In this document: piece by piece, positions 29,671 to 40,468 of the stretch
How the letters are laid out: every line of letters begins with the position of its first letter
Position numbering within the stretch: position 1 is the first letter of the stretch
Translations under genes and position numbers: made by a program
Source: Eukaryota sp. TZLM1-RC
Lineage: Eukaryota > Metamonada: BaSk clade
Assembly (NCBI GenBank): GCA_040285825.1
Contig: JAUPSS010000001.1
Span: forward strand, 930,001 to 994,000
DNA: 64,000 nt
Direction of reading: 5' to 3'
The notes under the pieces: model-generated
The model's database searches: none
Told to the model about the DNA's origin: nothing
Seen by the model: the letters and a program-made list of their open reading frames with translations, nothing else

Positions 29671-32600
29671 CTAAATACACAGCCATTTTTTCCTTCGTTG
29701 ATTTTGGTTATCAATAGCATTATTCAAATCTTCAACTTGGGCTTCCAAGTCTTCTATTTCCTGCCTGTACCTTCTAATTTCTTCTCGCAGTGCACCCTCC
29801 GTCTTAGAAGATTGATTACATTTGGTATTCAAAGCTACAAGTTTTTCTTGATTGGAGGATTGTTGTTGTTTCAAGTCCTCTACTTGATTAGATAACTCTT
29901 CGATAACATAATCAGCTCCCCTTTTGGATTCTTCAATTGATTTTGCTTTGGATTTCTCCTTTGCTAAAAGAGATTCAGTTGATTTCAACTTTTGCTTCAA
30001 ATTTTCAATTGAATGCTGGAGTGATTCAATGAGCTCTTCATTTGCCATGTCACTATTGATCTCTTCTTCTTCTATTGAAATATTCGAACTAACAACTTCG
30101 TCGAGTGAATTATTTCCACAGCAAATGGAAAACATATTGGTGCAGTTGGTTAGAGATAAAAGCTTTCCCTGTAATTCCAACAGCTCATAATTGAGGTCAA
30201 AATTGGATGACACGTCAGCATCGTCATCAATTTGATTGGTAAAATGATTGGCGACTGAGGTGATGGTATTTGTGGCAGCCCATTCCATTCCCAAAGACCT
30301 TCCTTGATCATACAAAGAATCAAGGTGATTCTGCTTGACATGGCTTGACTTTTGACCATTTCTGAGCTGCTGAATGGAGTTATTTGCATTACAAACTGAA
30401 TAAAAAGAATTTTGTTGTTTTAAATATTCAAAACGACCTTCATTGTATAGAGCAGAATACTTTTGAGCTTGCACGTCATTCTGCTTGACCTCCATTGACC
30501 CACTTCTACTTGCGAGTAGGTCAAATGCCAAATCTCCGTTAGCAATATAGGAATTAGAAAGATCATATTGCATGGAAATTAATTGACCTTGTGTAAAAAG
30601 TTCAGAAATATTTTGACCCTTTGCCACGCCATCAAGCACGTCATCATTGTGGAGTTTCAAAGACTTCTCTGCGTTATTCACCAGCATTGAATTGACCATG
30701 TTGAAGAGGGTGTAGATCCTGCCATCATTGAAAAGATCAATATTATCGGTCATAATTCCACACGTCACGTCATCATGATTGACAGTTGTTGACTGGTTGC
30801 CGTTTTCGATCAAATTCTGCCTTTTTTGATCCTCTAAAGAAACTAATTTTCCCTCGAGATACAAATTTTCAAGAAGACTTGCCTTACAACCGTCACATTC
30901 ATTTTGATTGGTAATTTGATTGGCTGGTAACACATCACATTTACATTCTTTATTAAAGTCTTCCAAATTCAAACTACCACGTGACTTTTTGACCTCGTCA
31001 ATCAACTTGGAGTTAGAAAAGGTAAGACCATCGAGTTCTAACTGAAGCGTGGAAATTTTCGACGTCAAGGCTAAAATTTTGGAAGTTTGATCTCTTCCCC
31101 TGCTCTTGAGCTGTACTATTTCCTTTTGCTTATCCATTAATTTTTGTTTCAATTTTTGAATCAATTGATTGTTTTTTTCATTATTATTGACCGCCAACTG
31201 ATCACTGTTAGTGGACATTTCTGAAATTTCTGCCTTTAAACCCAAAACTTCCTTTTCCAAATTTTCAATGATTTCCGATCGGTCGGCTACACAATTTTTC
31301 AAAGAGTCAATGATAGCAACAAATTCTTCATTAATTTCTTTAATTTTCCCATATTGCCCTTCTAATTCATCATGAGAGTCAGAAAGATCCTTGAAAGCTG
31401 ATTCTGATTGGTTCAAGGAAACAGAAAGTGATTTAATAACTGATGAATAATTGGTAGATTTTTCGGAGAGATCACAAAAAAGATCATAAAGCTCATTGAA
31501 AGAAGTTGAAAATGTTTTGAATTCTGAACGTTGTGACTGAATGGTTTCCTCTAACTGAGTAATTTTTGACTCCAATTCAACAATTAACGTAGACTTAAAT
31601 TGAATTTCTGTATTCAATTCAGCAATCAAGTCTTGATTATTCTTGATTGATTGACAATTTGATTGATTCTCGGTTGATAATTCCGAATTACTGGCTTTAA
31701 GTGACATAATTTCCGATTCCAGTGATTCTTTTTCAGACGTTAGAGATTTGATTTGAGTAGTTAATTCAGCAATTGATGAATTTAATTCTGCAAATTTAGA
31801 ACTTTTCATCAATAATTCTTGATTCTTTGAATTAATTTCTGCATCTTTTTCTTTTAATAATTCAATTTTATCACCATTATCTTTTTCATTTTTCTTAATT
31901 TCTTCTTTTAATTCACTATTCAACAGACCCAACTCATCTAATGCACTTGATAATTCATTATTTTTACTGTTAATTAAGGTGATTTCATCTTTTAACTCAG
32001 TAATGATTGAGTTTAACTGTTCCTTTTCCAGAATTAATTCCTTTTCACTCTCCGAGTTACTACTAATTTTTGCTTTAATTTGATCCAATTCAAGTTCTCT
32101 TTCGGATATAACACTACCTAATTTTTCTTTTTCTAGCACAACCAAGTTATAATTTGTTTCTAATCTAACCAACGAGTCAGTTTTGAGCTGACAAGTTTTC
32201 TGACATTCTGAATATTTCGAAGTGATCTCTTCTAACTGAGACTTGAAATTTTCACACTGTTCCTCAGTCAAGGTTAAATTTGACCGAAGCTCTTGAATTT
32301 GATCGGAAATGTCTTGATTTTGAGCTTCCAAGTCTTGTTTTTCTTCACTAACTTTGTTGAAATTTCGTTGTAATTCTTCATAAAGTTTTGATAATTCCTG
32401 ATTTTTGACCGTCATGTCATTTAATTGATTGGTAACGTCAGCAATTTTGACCTTATCAGATTCTACTTTGGCTTTCAAATGATTAATCTCTTCCTTTAAA
32501 GATCCAACTTGTCGTTGATTGAGCTCCTTTGATTCAAGCTCAAAGTTTTTAAAATTTTGTTCCAAAATTTCGTAATCTGACTTTGACTCTGCAAGACTTT

Positions 32601-34527
32601 GGGTTAATTCTTCACATTTCTGTTCGAATTCAGCAGACTTCCGTTGAAAACCTTTCAACTTGTCAATTTGAGATGACAAGCTGAATATTTTGGCATTGAG
32701 ATCCTTATTTTCGTCAACAAGGGTGCTTAATTGGTTGACTTTGTCTGAAAGTTGATCAATTTCCTCCTCTTTTTGGGCAATTTCTAGTTTGAGTTGGTCG
32801 ATTTGTCCTGATAATTGCAAATTTTCGTCATTTTTGACCCCTAGCTTACTTTGGCACGTGTCAAGGCAAGAATTGAGCTCACCTACTAATCTCTTGAAAT
32901 TTTCAACCTCTTTTACCAAATTTTTATTTTCTTCAGTCAACTCATCAATTTCAGTATTTAATTGCTCAATCCTACACTCTAAATCACCATCAGAAATTTC
33001 AAATTCTTTAATCAAATTATTCATCCAAACTAGTAAAGAATCATCATTTGAAAGAGCACGAATTGAAGAAGTGTTACGTTCTAAATAGTTACAAATGATT
33101 TTGATTGATGATTTGATTGATGATTGATCAGTTTCCTTTGGCAAAAGGTAGTTTGATTTTTTCAGTCCATCAAGAGTTGAAAGTAACTGTTCTACCTGTG
33201 CTTGAAGGTCAGAATTACGTGATAAAAGTTCATTAATTTGATTGTTTAGACCAGAAAGTTCCTGATTATGAGCTGTGTCGACAGATTCATGGTCTTTCTG
33301 GGCTGTTAACTTGAATGTTTGGAATTCTGATTTAACAGACTCAATGGTAGACTCAGTAGAGCTTAGGTCACGTGAAAGTCTTTGAATTTCTTCATCTTTT
33401 TGACCCAATGACGTCATCAATTCTGAATTTTGATCTTTTAATTGTGAAATTTCGGATTCTAATCGTTGAAGAGATTCGTTTGACTTGGCAACAGTTTGAT
33501 CCTTATTTTTGAGCTGATGACGTAGTTGATTGATCTCATTTGATTGATTAAAAGCACTGCTCTCCAGTTCCGAATTACTGGCTTTTAGTGACATAATTTC
33601 CGATTCAAGTGATTCTTTTTCAGACGTTAGAGATTTGATTTGAGTAGTTAATTCAGCAATTGATGAATTTAATTCTGCAAATTTAGAACTTTTCATCAAT
33701 AATTCTTGATTCTTTGAATTAATTTCAGCATCTTTTTCTTTTAATAATTCAATTTTATCACCATTTTCTTTTTCAATTTTTTTAATTTCTTCTTTTAATT
33801 CACTATTCAACCGACCCAACTCATCTAATGCACTTGATAATTCATTATTTTTACCATTAATTAAGGTAATTTCATCTTCCTTTTCCTTAATCAAACCCTG
33901 TAATTCATTAATACTACCCACTTCACTAGTGAAGTCACTCTGGACTACCCCACCCTTGTTAGCCATTTCCTTCAACTCTTTCAGCTCTGATTCCAATTCT
34001 GCACAATAAAGTTTATAATCTTTACCTTTAAGTAACCCCTTAGACCTATCCCAGTCAGGAATGGCTTCCTTCTTGCCTTTTTTAATAGTAAAAGACTGTT
34101 GAATGAGGGTCATAAGGTCAGCCTGATGGGAACCAAGAGAGGAAACAACATCAAAGAGGAAGGAATTAGAGGAGGAATGTACAGCGACGGTTATAATAAG
34201 GGCGATGAGAGAAAGAGCAGTTTGTGAAGACTCAGAGAGGCCCAGGGCTAATGACTTAATGTCTAGATGGTGTAGCGGAGGGTAGTCGTCAACCGTGAAG
34301 AGAAGAGAGTCACGTATGAGAGTGAGAAAGTGGTAGAGGTTGCGGAAACGTTCGAAAGCAGAAACTGGGGTTGTGTGGGGAGGGGCAGGGGATAAGTTGA
34401 CTGGAAGAAAAGGTTTAAGAGCACGACACAAGAGGAGGCCATCAGACAGTTGAGTGGGATGGTGAACAGGAGAAAGACCATTGTCAGTGAAGTGGTTGAT
34501 GAACACTAGGAGGTGTTGGGACTCCAT
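29671..34527 (-). CDS. Hook-domain long coiled-coil protein
   Basis: A 1,618-residue protein with an N-terminal Hook/CH-like domain (residues 1-150: LLVFINHFTDNG, then LSDGLLLCRALKPFLP, FERFRNLYHFLTLI and a C-terminal helix pair ending LMTLIQQSF) and about 1,450 residues of coiled coil rich in E, K, N, S and L. Hook proteins link dynein to cargo and microtubules, so a microtubule or cargo adaptor role is likely; the partner is unknown. The frame is open 41 codons further upstream, but that part overlaps the Fanzor remnant in another frame. I use the ATG at 34527, which starts at the domain. Two segments of about 105 residues (DNA about 33570-33900 and 31670-31995) are near-identical internal duplicates. 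AATAAA lies 6 bases after the stop. Confidence 0.85.
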   Translation of the reverse strand: MESQHLLVFINHFTDNGLSPVHHPTQLSDGLLLCRALKPFLPVNLSPAPPHTTPVSAFERFRNLYHFLTLIRDSLLFTVDDYPPLHHLDIKSLALGLSESSQTALSLIALIITVAVHSSSNSFLFDVVSSLGSHQADLMTLIQQSFTIKKGKKEAIPDWDRSKGLLKGKDYKLYCAELESELKELKEMANKGGVVQSDFTSEVGSINELQGLIKEKEDEITLINGKNNELSSALDELGRLNSELKEEIKKIEKENGDKIELLKEKDAEINSKNQELLMKSSKFAELNSSIAELTTQIKSLTSEKESLESEIMSLKASNSELESSAFNQSNEINQLRHQLKNKDQTVAKSNESLQRLESEISQLKDQNSELMTSLGQKDEEIQRLSRDLSSTESTIESVKSEFQTFKLTAQKDHESVDTAHNQELSGLNNQINELLSRNSDLQAQVEQLLSTLDGLKKSNYLLPKETDQSSIKSSIKIICNYLERNTSSIRALSNDDSLLVWMNNLIKEFEISDGDLECRIEQLNTEIDELTEENKNLVKEVENFKRLVGELNSCLDTCQSKLGVKNDENLQLSGQIDQLKLEIAQKEEEIDQLSDKVNQLSTLVDENKDLNAKIFSLSSQIDKLKGFQRKSAEFEQKCEELTQSLAESKSDYEILEQNFKNFELESKELNQRQVGSLKEEINHLKAKVESDKVKIADVTNQLNDMTVKNQELSKLYEELQRNFNKVSEEKQDLEAQNQDISDQIQELRSNLTLTEEQCENFKSQLEEITSKYSECQKTCQLKTDSLVRLETNYNLVVLEKEKLGSVISERELELDQIKAKISSNSESEKELILEKEQLNSIITELKDEITLINSKNNELSSALDELGLLNSELKEEIKKNEKDNGDKIELLKEKDAEINSKNQELLMKSSKFAELNSSIAELTTQIKSLTSEKESLESEIMSLKASNSELSTENQSNCQSIKNNQDLIAELNTEIQFKSTLIVELESKITQLEETIQSQRSEFKTFSTSFNELYDLFCDLSEKSTNYSSVIKSLSVSLNQSESAFKDLSDSHDELEGQYGKIKEINEEFVAIIDSLKNCVADRSEIIENLEKEVLGLKAEISEMSTNSDQLAVNNNEKNNQLIQKLKQKLMDKQKEIVQLKSRGRDQTSKILALTSKISTLQLELDGLTFSNSKLIDEVKKSRGSLNLEDFNKECKCDVLPANQITNQNECDGCKASLLENLYLEGKLVSLEDQKRQNLIENGNQSTTVNHDDVTCGIMTDNIDLFNDGRIYTLFNMVNSMLVNNAEKSLKLHNDDVLDGVAKGQNISELFTQGQLISMQYDLSNSYIANGDLAFDLLASRSGSMEVKQNDVQAQKYSALYNEGRFEYLKQQNSFYSVCNANNSIQQLRNGQKSSHVKQNHLDSLYDQGRSLGMEWAATNTITSVANHFTNQIDDDADVSSNFDLNYELLELQGKLLSLTNCTNMFSICCGNNSLDEVVSSNISIEEEEINSDMANEELIESLQHSIENLKQKLKSTESLLAKEKSKAKSIEESKRGADYVIEELSNQVEDLKQQQSSNQEKLVALNTKCNQSSKTEGALREEIRRYRQEIEDLEAQVEDLNNAIDNQNQRRKKWLCI
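31670..31997 (-). repeat. Internal duplication in the Hook coiled coil, copy b
   Basis: Encodes EITLINSKNNELSSALDELG through MSLKASNSEL. It repeats the segment at about 33570-33900 with only a few changes, so it is a recent duplication of about 105 codons inside the rod. Confidence 0.85.
33570..33900 (-). repeat. Internal duplication in the Hook coiled coil, copy a
   Basis: Partner of the segment at 31670-31997, with the same reading frame and the same heptad phase. Confidence 0.85.
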
Positions 34528-34552
34528 TATCACAATGAAATAGGTGTCCTTT

Positions 34553-36412
34553 TTACACCAATGTAGAGGGACTGAGTTCTCCTTTATACCTTTTTCTTGA
34601 ACCTTCATCAACCTTGACTCTCTGCAGGTATTCCGATCTATCTCCACCATTTACATGTGCTTTATTCACTGCCAACATATTCAGTGAAGCATTTCGATCT
34701 CTATTGCACAAGCTTTCGCATGATTTACACATGGTAACCCAGTGACGAATAGACATCTCATGCCTGGGATTTCTGCACCATCGGAATGTTTCAACTGTTT
34801 TCTCCGCTTTCTTACTGTTGAATCAACAGCAACTGGTTCCGAAACTCATCAATCAAAAGCACCTTATAACCAGCCTTTTTAAATAGAATTCTCAAACCTT
34901 TTCCCTTGGTAGGTTCTCTGAATTTCATGTGTTTTCGTTGTTCCCAGTCTCCAAGTCCGATAACTACTTGGCTGGGATCACCAATTACTGATTTGAACCT
35001 CTGAATCATTTTTAGTCTCAGATCTTGTGCGATTAATCTCAGCCCACCATCTTAATTTCCTAAATTTTGTTTGATGATAGACTTCACCAACAATACTATT
35101 CACAAAATTCTTTTGTTTGATATACTCCACAAATCCATCAAACCTGCAGCTTTTGGAATTGAATTGGGATAAAGTGGCTTCTCATTCTGCTACAGATTTA
35201 GTTTTTTGTTCATCATTTCTCAAATTGAATGAGTAATTAATTTTTGTGGGGAATATTGATTTCTTGAGGTACTTTTTCTCTTAATAAACTAATTGTTCTT
35301 TCAGTCATTTGATTAATTATACTGCTGTTCAAATCCATCATTTGTTGTTGCTCTTCAGATGGTCCATGATTGGATAGATCAATTACTCTACCAGTAGAGT
35401 TATTGTTACTGAAGCGTCACTCCGTATGCTGTCTCTTATTCTTTTGAACTTGGAATTTTTCGACTCAAATCTTCGTTGATTTTGAGTGTACATGAAATGA
35501 ACATATTTATCTCTCTCACATTTTCTTGAATGAGTCATTCCACTAGCTAAATTGGCAGAAAAATAGAGTAGATCAGATTTCCCTGGATCAGCAGCAGCAA
35601 GGGTCATACCTTGGAATTCAGAAGGATTGATGCTGGGGTCATCAATATATTTTTCTTTATCTTTTAATTCTTTTGCAGTTACTTTGTACTTTTTCAAGTC
35701 CATTCTAGATTGAATGAAACTTACTGCTATTCCATCAATCTCGATACTAGACATGATGTACTTGGAATTTTCTGCATAAAGTTTAGTGTTTTTAATCTCC
35801 TCCATTTTTAAAATGATGTCCCATAAAACCAAATCAGCAGCTTGATTATTACATTGGTAGGAGAACTTTTGACCAAAAACGTCCTGGAATTTGACAAAGA
35901 ACAGATCCAATAAACTTGTCTTGTAAATTCTGATATAGGAGTTAATACAAGTATTCTTCAAAGGCAGAGCTTGAAAGAGTTTGCTCTCCCCATCTTCTAA
36001 ATAATTATTAATATAAAACATTGCCCTTAAATACAAATTTGATTTTGACGAAAAATCAAACTTTGAATACTTTTCCCTTTTAGAATTACTGGGAAGTAAA
36101 AGAGGGATCCGGTCATTAATGAAAGGCGAAGGAATTGATGAGGCTTTGGTTCTCATTGCAGAAGTTTCGCCATCAATATCTCTACATCCTTCTAGAAGGA
36201 CACATTTAACTTTGTTGATGCATGATGAGAAGTTTTCCATATCCTGTTTTTGGGACGTTGTTGTTTCTCTTAACATCATAGAAAACATCAAAAAACCGAT
36301 CCAAGTAATCAAAGTAATGCTCCTGAATGTTATTTTTGAAATTCACAATCTGTTTGTCAATCGTGTAATAAAAAATATTACTGATTCCGTTTTTTGTACA
36401 GGTATGTCTTTA
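34553..36412 (-). pseudogene. Fanzor (eukaryotic TnpB-like RNA-guided nuclease), decayed
   Basis: Read in several frames on the minus strand, the order matches Fanzor. An N-terminal helical part has QIVNFKNNIQEHYFDYLDRF (about 36290-36370). RuvC-I is TLAAADPGKSDLLYFSA with the catalytic Asp (about 35600), then FMYTQNQRRFESKNSKFKRI. RuvC-II is VIGLGDWEQRKHMKFREPTK and VLLIDEF (34812-35009), followed by FRWCRNPR. A CKSC zinc-knuckle half comes before RuvC-III CNRDRNASLNML (34553-34756). At least three frameshifts and one stop break it. The first, near 36250, is an extra A in CCCAAAAACAGG. The end lies 26 bp from the ATG of the Hook gene. Active when intact as an RNA-guided DNA endonuclease; here probably dead. 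Confidence 0.85.
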
Positions 36413-37662
36413 TAGTGTTGGTGATAGAATTCCAACAATGACGCCGAGAATTTTGCAAATTTTTTTGTCATTGAAAACTGTAATCTTCACTTTGAGATGT
36501 CACCACAAGAACAGCATCACGAAAATGTTGCGTTTCAATTTTTGGTTAAATATCATTGGGTTTTAAGTCAAAAAGATGCAAATAATAACCACTTGTCTTT
36601 AAAATCATCACGTTGTTACCCTCCACCTGATAAATTAATTTTTTAAAAAAACATATTTTTGTTGTTAAAAGGAATTAAATTTTTACAATTTTGAAAAATA
36701 GAATGAAAAATTTTATCAGATAGGTCATCAACCTCTCAAAAATAAACACAAAATGAATTGCTCCCTTTTATAAAGAGGCTGCGGGTGGAAACACTGATGT
36801 GTTAAACACACCACTCTCTGCATATATGTCCATTCCTCTCCGTCTTTATCTCCTTCACAATCCCACTGTTCTCTTCTCTTAGACTCTGTCAAATTGGTTG
36901 ATCAGAGTTGATCACATTGCCTCAACTACTCAAAGCTTGGAGTAAGTTTTCTTCTTTTGACTCATTTGAATAAAAAAATTATTTGCCGAAAAATTTTGAG
37001 TAGGTCATAATGCTCTATGAAGCGAAGTAGCAGGTTAACAACATTATTTAAAATTGAATCATGTCTCCATTGAGGTCTTCTTAATTTAGGTTTTTCATCA
37101 TGGACAGAAGCAATGAACACACGCAGATCAGAATTTTGTGGTGGAAATTCTGGCTCATTGAATTTAGTCCTATTAGTTTTGAATTTTTTTTATTAAGTAC
37201 TGTAGTTCAATGAAATAATTGTTTCTTCGAGAAACCATAAAAAGAAAGGTGGTCTCTCTACGTGGCATCCCCTGCTTTAATTTTATGGATGATTTTGTTG
37301 AAATTGTGAAAAAACAAACAGAAAGAGTTTTTGACAAGAAATTTTGGCAGATCAGAATTGTATATTCAATGTTAAAAGGTGTTGTTCATTTATAGCCTCA
37401 TGCTTTATTATCTGTTGCACGGTCATTTAAGAAAAAACTTCTAGTTGAGTCTTTCTGGCTGATTTGGGGTATGCAGAAATACAGTTTTAATTTTGCTGAA
37501 TAGTCTATTAGAATAGTTCGGAATAAACAAAACTGAGCAGTGATTGCAGTTTTAATAAATGTGATTGTTGATTTATATATCTAAAAACAAGTATTGCCAC
37601 GTCATCATTTATGTACCAGAATTTGTTTCAGTCCAGATTCCTCACTTTCATTCTGGACACAT
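36413..37662. other. Intergenic region with dispersed-repeat copy B
   Basis: About 36640-36960 is AT-rich, with GATGTGTTAAACACACC as a short palindrome-like stretch at about 36800. From about 37010 to 37570 it is the second copy of the dispersed repeat at 28970-29520. No gene seen. Confidence 0.55.
37010..37570. repeat. Dispersed repeat, copy B
   Basis: Homologous to 28970-29520 in direct orientation. The ORF of copy A is broken here. It ends about 90 bp before the ATG of the next gene, so it may supply part of that gene's 5' region. Confidence 0.75.
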
Positions 37663-38661
37663 ATGTACTCCTCAAGTGCTTCATATCAAGCTGTCCCCGC
37701 AATGGACGGGTACGTTATGCAGAAACCTGTAAGGTATCCCTATGACGAAAGAAAGAACAACAACTCCTGTTGTGCTTGTTGTTGTTGCGCAACGACAAGC
37801 TGTCTTTGCTGCTGTGTATGTTCGTTGATATGTTTCGTTGCTCTTGTTGTCTGTGGTGCTCTAGTGATCTGGAATGTTGCTGGCAATGCTTGTAACGGAG
37901 ATCTTCAGGAATTTGATCACGAGCAGGTATATGACTTCTCCTCAGACCTCACCATCTCTGCTTATCTTTCCAGAGCCAAAGTCACCTTTGGAAGATCGCT
38001 CGATGGAAAGATCCATGTAAATATCCACGAACGCACAAGTGAAGATGAAGCCGGAGCCACCATAGTTAATGATGGTGAGAAACTGTCGATATCCCATCCT
38101 CAATCCTTCTGGAATTTCTTCAAGTGCTACGAACTAGATATTACCATCCTTCTCCCTGATCAACGTATTCATAAGATCGACCTCGGTATCGCCTCTCCAA
38201 TCAACAAGAAGGAAAAGGCAGTTATCTTTGATACTTCTCTCAGTGTCCGTAAATTGCACGTAGCTTCTGGAACATGTGGTATTTCCTCCAAGAAAATTTC
38301 CTTTGAGAAGATTGAGATCATTTCTGGAACGGGCCATTATTACTTTGACTCACTTGTTGGTGATTCTCATGATTCCTCCGCTGAAATTGGCACTGGCACA
38401 GGCTCCATCACTGTTGGTTCTATTTTCCAAGGTCAATACGATTTAGGAGCTGGTACTGGAAAGGTTGATGCTACCCTTGCTGAAAATTATCAAGGAACAT
38501 TCAACATCAAATCTGGTAATAAGAATGTTGAAGTAACAGGTGAACGTGCTACCATTACCAAAAATGGAAGTCAGCACAAGAAGGGTTATGTAGACTCTGA
38601 AGAAGGTAGTGCCCTGAAAGCTGAGTCTGGTTCTGCCAAGGTAGTTTTGAATGTTTTGTAA
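37663..38661 (+). CDS. Cys-rich single-pass membrane protein with beta-helix-like ectodomain
   Basis: A 332-residue protein. A short N-terminal tail holds a dense Cys cluster (SCCACCCCATTSCLCCCVCS, residues about 35-54), followed by one transmembrane helix (about 55-75). The rest (about 80-332) is rich in short Gly/Ser/Thr/Val strands (SSAEIGTGTGSITVGSIFQG, then QYDLGAGTGKVDATL) like the DUF4097/adhesin-type beta-helices. The Cys cluster next to the membrane suggests multiple S-acylation. Orientation (tail inside, helix domain outside) is inferred. I use ATG 37663; the open frame extends upstream without an ATG, and ATG 37702 is a second choice. The function is not recognised; surface adhesion is one possibility. 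Confidence 0.72.
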   Translation: MYSSSASYQAVPAMDGYVMQKPVRYPYDERKNNNSCCACCCCATTSCLCCCVCSLICFVALVVCGALVIWNVAGNACNGDLQEFDHEQVYDFSSDLTISAYLSRAKVTFGRSLDGKIHVNIHERTSEDEAGATIVNDGEKLSISHPQSFWNFFKCYELDITILLPDQRIHKIDLGIASPINKKEKAVIFDTSLSVRKLHVASGTCGISSKKISFEKIEIISGTGHYYFDSLVGDSHDSSAEIGTGTGSITVGSIFQGQYDLGAGTGKVDATLAENYQGTFNIKSGNKNVEVTGERATITKNGSQHKKGYVDSEEGSALKAESGSAKVVLNVL

Positions 38662-40468
38662 ATGGTAAATTGTTTTTGTTTTATTTTTAACTGACGAAAT
38701 GTGCTCACATAAGGCAGACATCTTGGATGTTATCGTAAAAAAACAGTTAGATTAACGGAAAATCATATAAATGTGGTTAATTTCAATTATACTATCACTC
38801 GACCAAGTGAGTTCATTCCATATTGGAGATGTGTTTCATCAACTATGTACCCAATAATTCATGTATTGTTATCATGTAACAGCTAAAGATTCAAGTAAAC
38901 GCGAAGTAATGTTACAGAGAAAATGCAATGAAAAGTTCTGATGAAATTTAACCTCTGTAGCAATCTTCAACAGACATGCCGTTTTGTTTCAACCAGGTCA
39001 ACAACAATTATACATCTTTTATATTGATTACTTCATTGACAGGCCACTTTGAAAAGGATTATTGGAAAAAAAATACTGTGTCTTTTTTTTGTTTTCCAAA
39101 ACCAAAAACTAGCAATAATGCAATAATGAAGGAAATAACATTAATTTTAAGTGAAAAATATTGTTACTTAAACTTAACTATCGATGTTGGAGACAATATA
39201 TACGTAGTTCATGTTTAACAAGAATGCCAATTGTAAAAGTCGTTGATTTGAAATTTGTTAAGTTATGCCAACCCATAGTGAGCAGACACATTCAACAAAT
39301 CTGAACAAGTGAAACAAGTAAGACACTTGGACGCCCATTAATGTTTCCACAAAAATGTAGCGAGCCATGTAGCAAAAATGTGGAAGAACAAACAATTTGA
39401 TTAATTTTGTTATAGAATGAAGAAACATATATCAAAAAATGAGAACATAAAGCAGAAATGAAATATGATTCACAGAATGGAACAACAAGACCAATTTAAT
39501 GTTGGAAGAAATCAGAGATTTGAATGATTCTAATAATCATCTGCTGTTCTTTCTTTAACAGTATTTTAAAAATGTTAACTTCAATTTGAAACTGATGAAA
39601 ACTATTGGTGATAAGAATTTATACTATTTTAAAAAGCAACCCTATGTTACTATCACATGCAATTTATTTCAACAAGATTTTTAGAATTGAAAAGGCTCAG
39701 ACGGTAACCCCTACTGTTTCCCACTGACTCTCATTTCTCCCAACACTTTCTTATGAACTTCCACATATTTTGCGATCAATTTTTTAATCATACAGAGATG
39801 CCTGAGGCTGTTGCTTCGAACAATAAAATCAAGGCCCACCAAAGGGTACAAAGACAATCTAAAAAATTCTATTTGAATCGTATTAGGTCATCCAAGAATG
39901 CAATCTGTTTGGACAAAAATATTCTGCCGTTCAGTTTTTTGCTCAAGATTACTACTTGGAACAATTGAAGCATAGTGAATTGGAAGAACTTGATTTTAAT
40001 GACAAAACGCCTATCGCACTTGATCCTGGAATGTGGGCTAAAATTAACACTGAAAAATCTCAAAAACAATTAAAGAATGAACAAATTTTTGAAGAAAATG
40101 TTATGCCCCAAAAAAGGTAAAAAGAAGATTCAAAACAGAAGAATTAAGTCATGTTCTCTAAAGATTGAGCACGAGGAAAACGATCCAGCAAAGAGAACAG
40201 CAAAAAACCCAAAGATTTTTACAACAGATTTTGCTATTCCCAAGGTGAAAGAAATTTTCATTTGAAAACCAAGCATTTACAAATAATGGAACATGAAATG
40301 ATAGAGAACTCAATGTCTAGATGTGACTGGTGCAGAGGTCAAAACTCATTTTTCTGAAATGGCAGCACTGGGTGAAGACAAATCAGCTGAACTTACAGAA
40401 TTCAAGACAATTAATCAAAGAACTTGAGAGTTCTGATCTCTATATCGACTCGAATCGTTAACTTCAAC
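38662..40468. other. Gene-poor region with decayed ORFs
   Basis: No intact gene. About 39800-40260 holds frame-shifting open stretches. One, about 39895-40120, reads NLFGQKYSAVQFFAQDYYLE and later DKTPIALDPGMWAKI, which weakly recalls the region before and at RuvC-I of Fanzor (compare VFGQKFSYQ in the element at 34553). This is a possible further remnant, low confidence. Confidence 0.35.
39850..40260 (+). pseudogene. Possible degraded transposon gene fragment
   Basis: Open stretches in three frames, joined only by frameshifts, with FGQKYSAVQFFAQDYYLEQL and ALDPGMW as the only suggestive strings. A Lys-rich end (MLCPKKGKKKIQNRRIKSC) could be a nuclear signal. The Fanzor link is tentative. Confidence 0.22.

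Noticed and set aside
34528-34650. 41-codon N-terminal extension of the Hook ORF
   Set aside because: It is another reading frame of the Fanzor C-terminal remnant; the Hook domain starts at ATG 34527.
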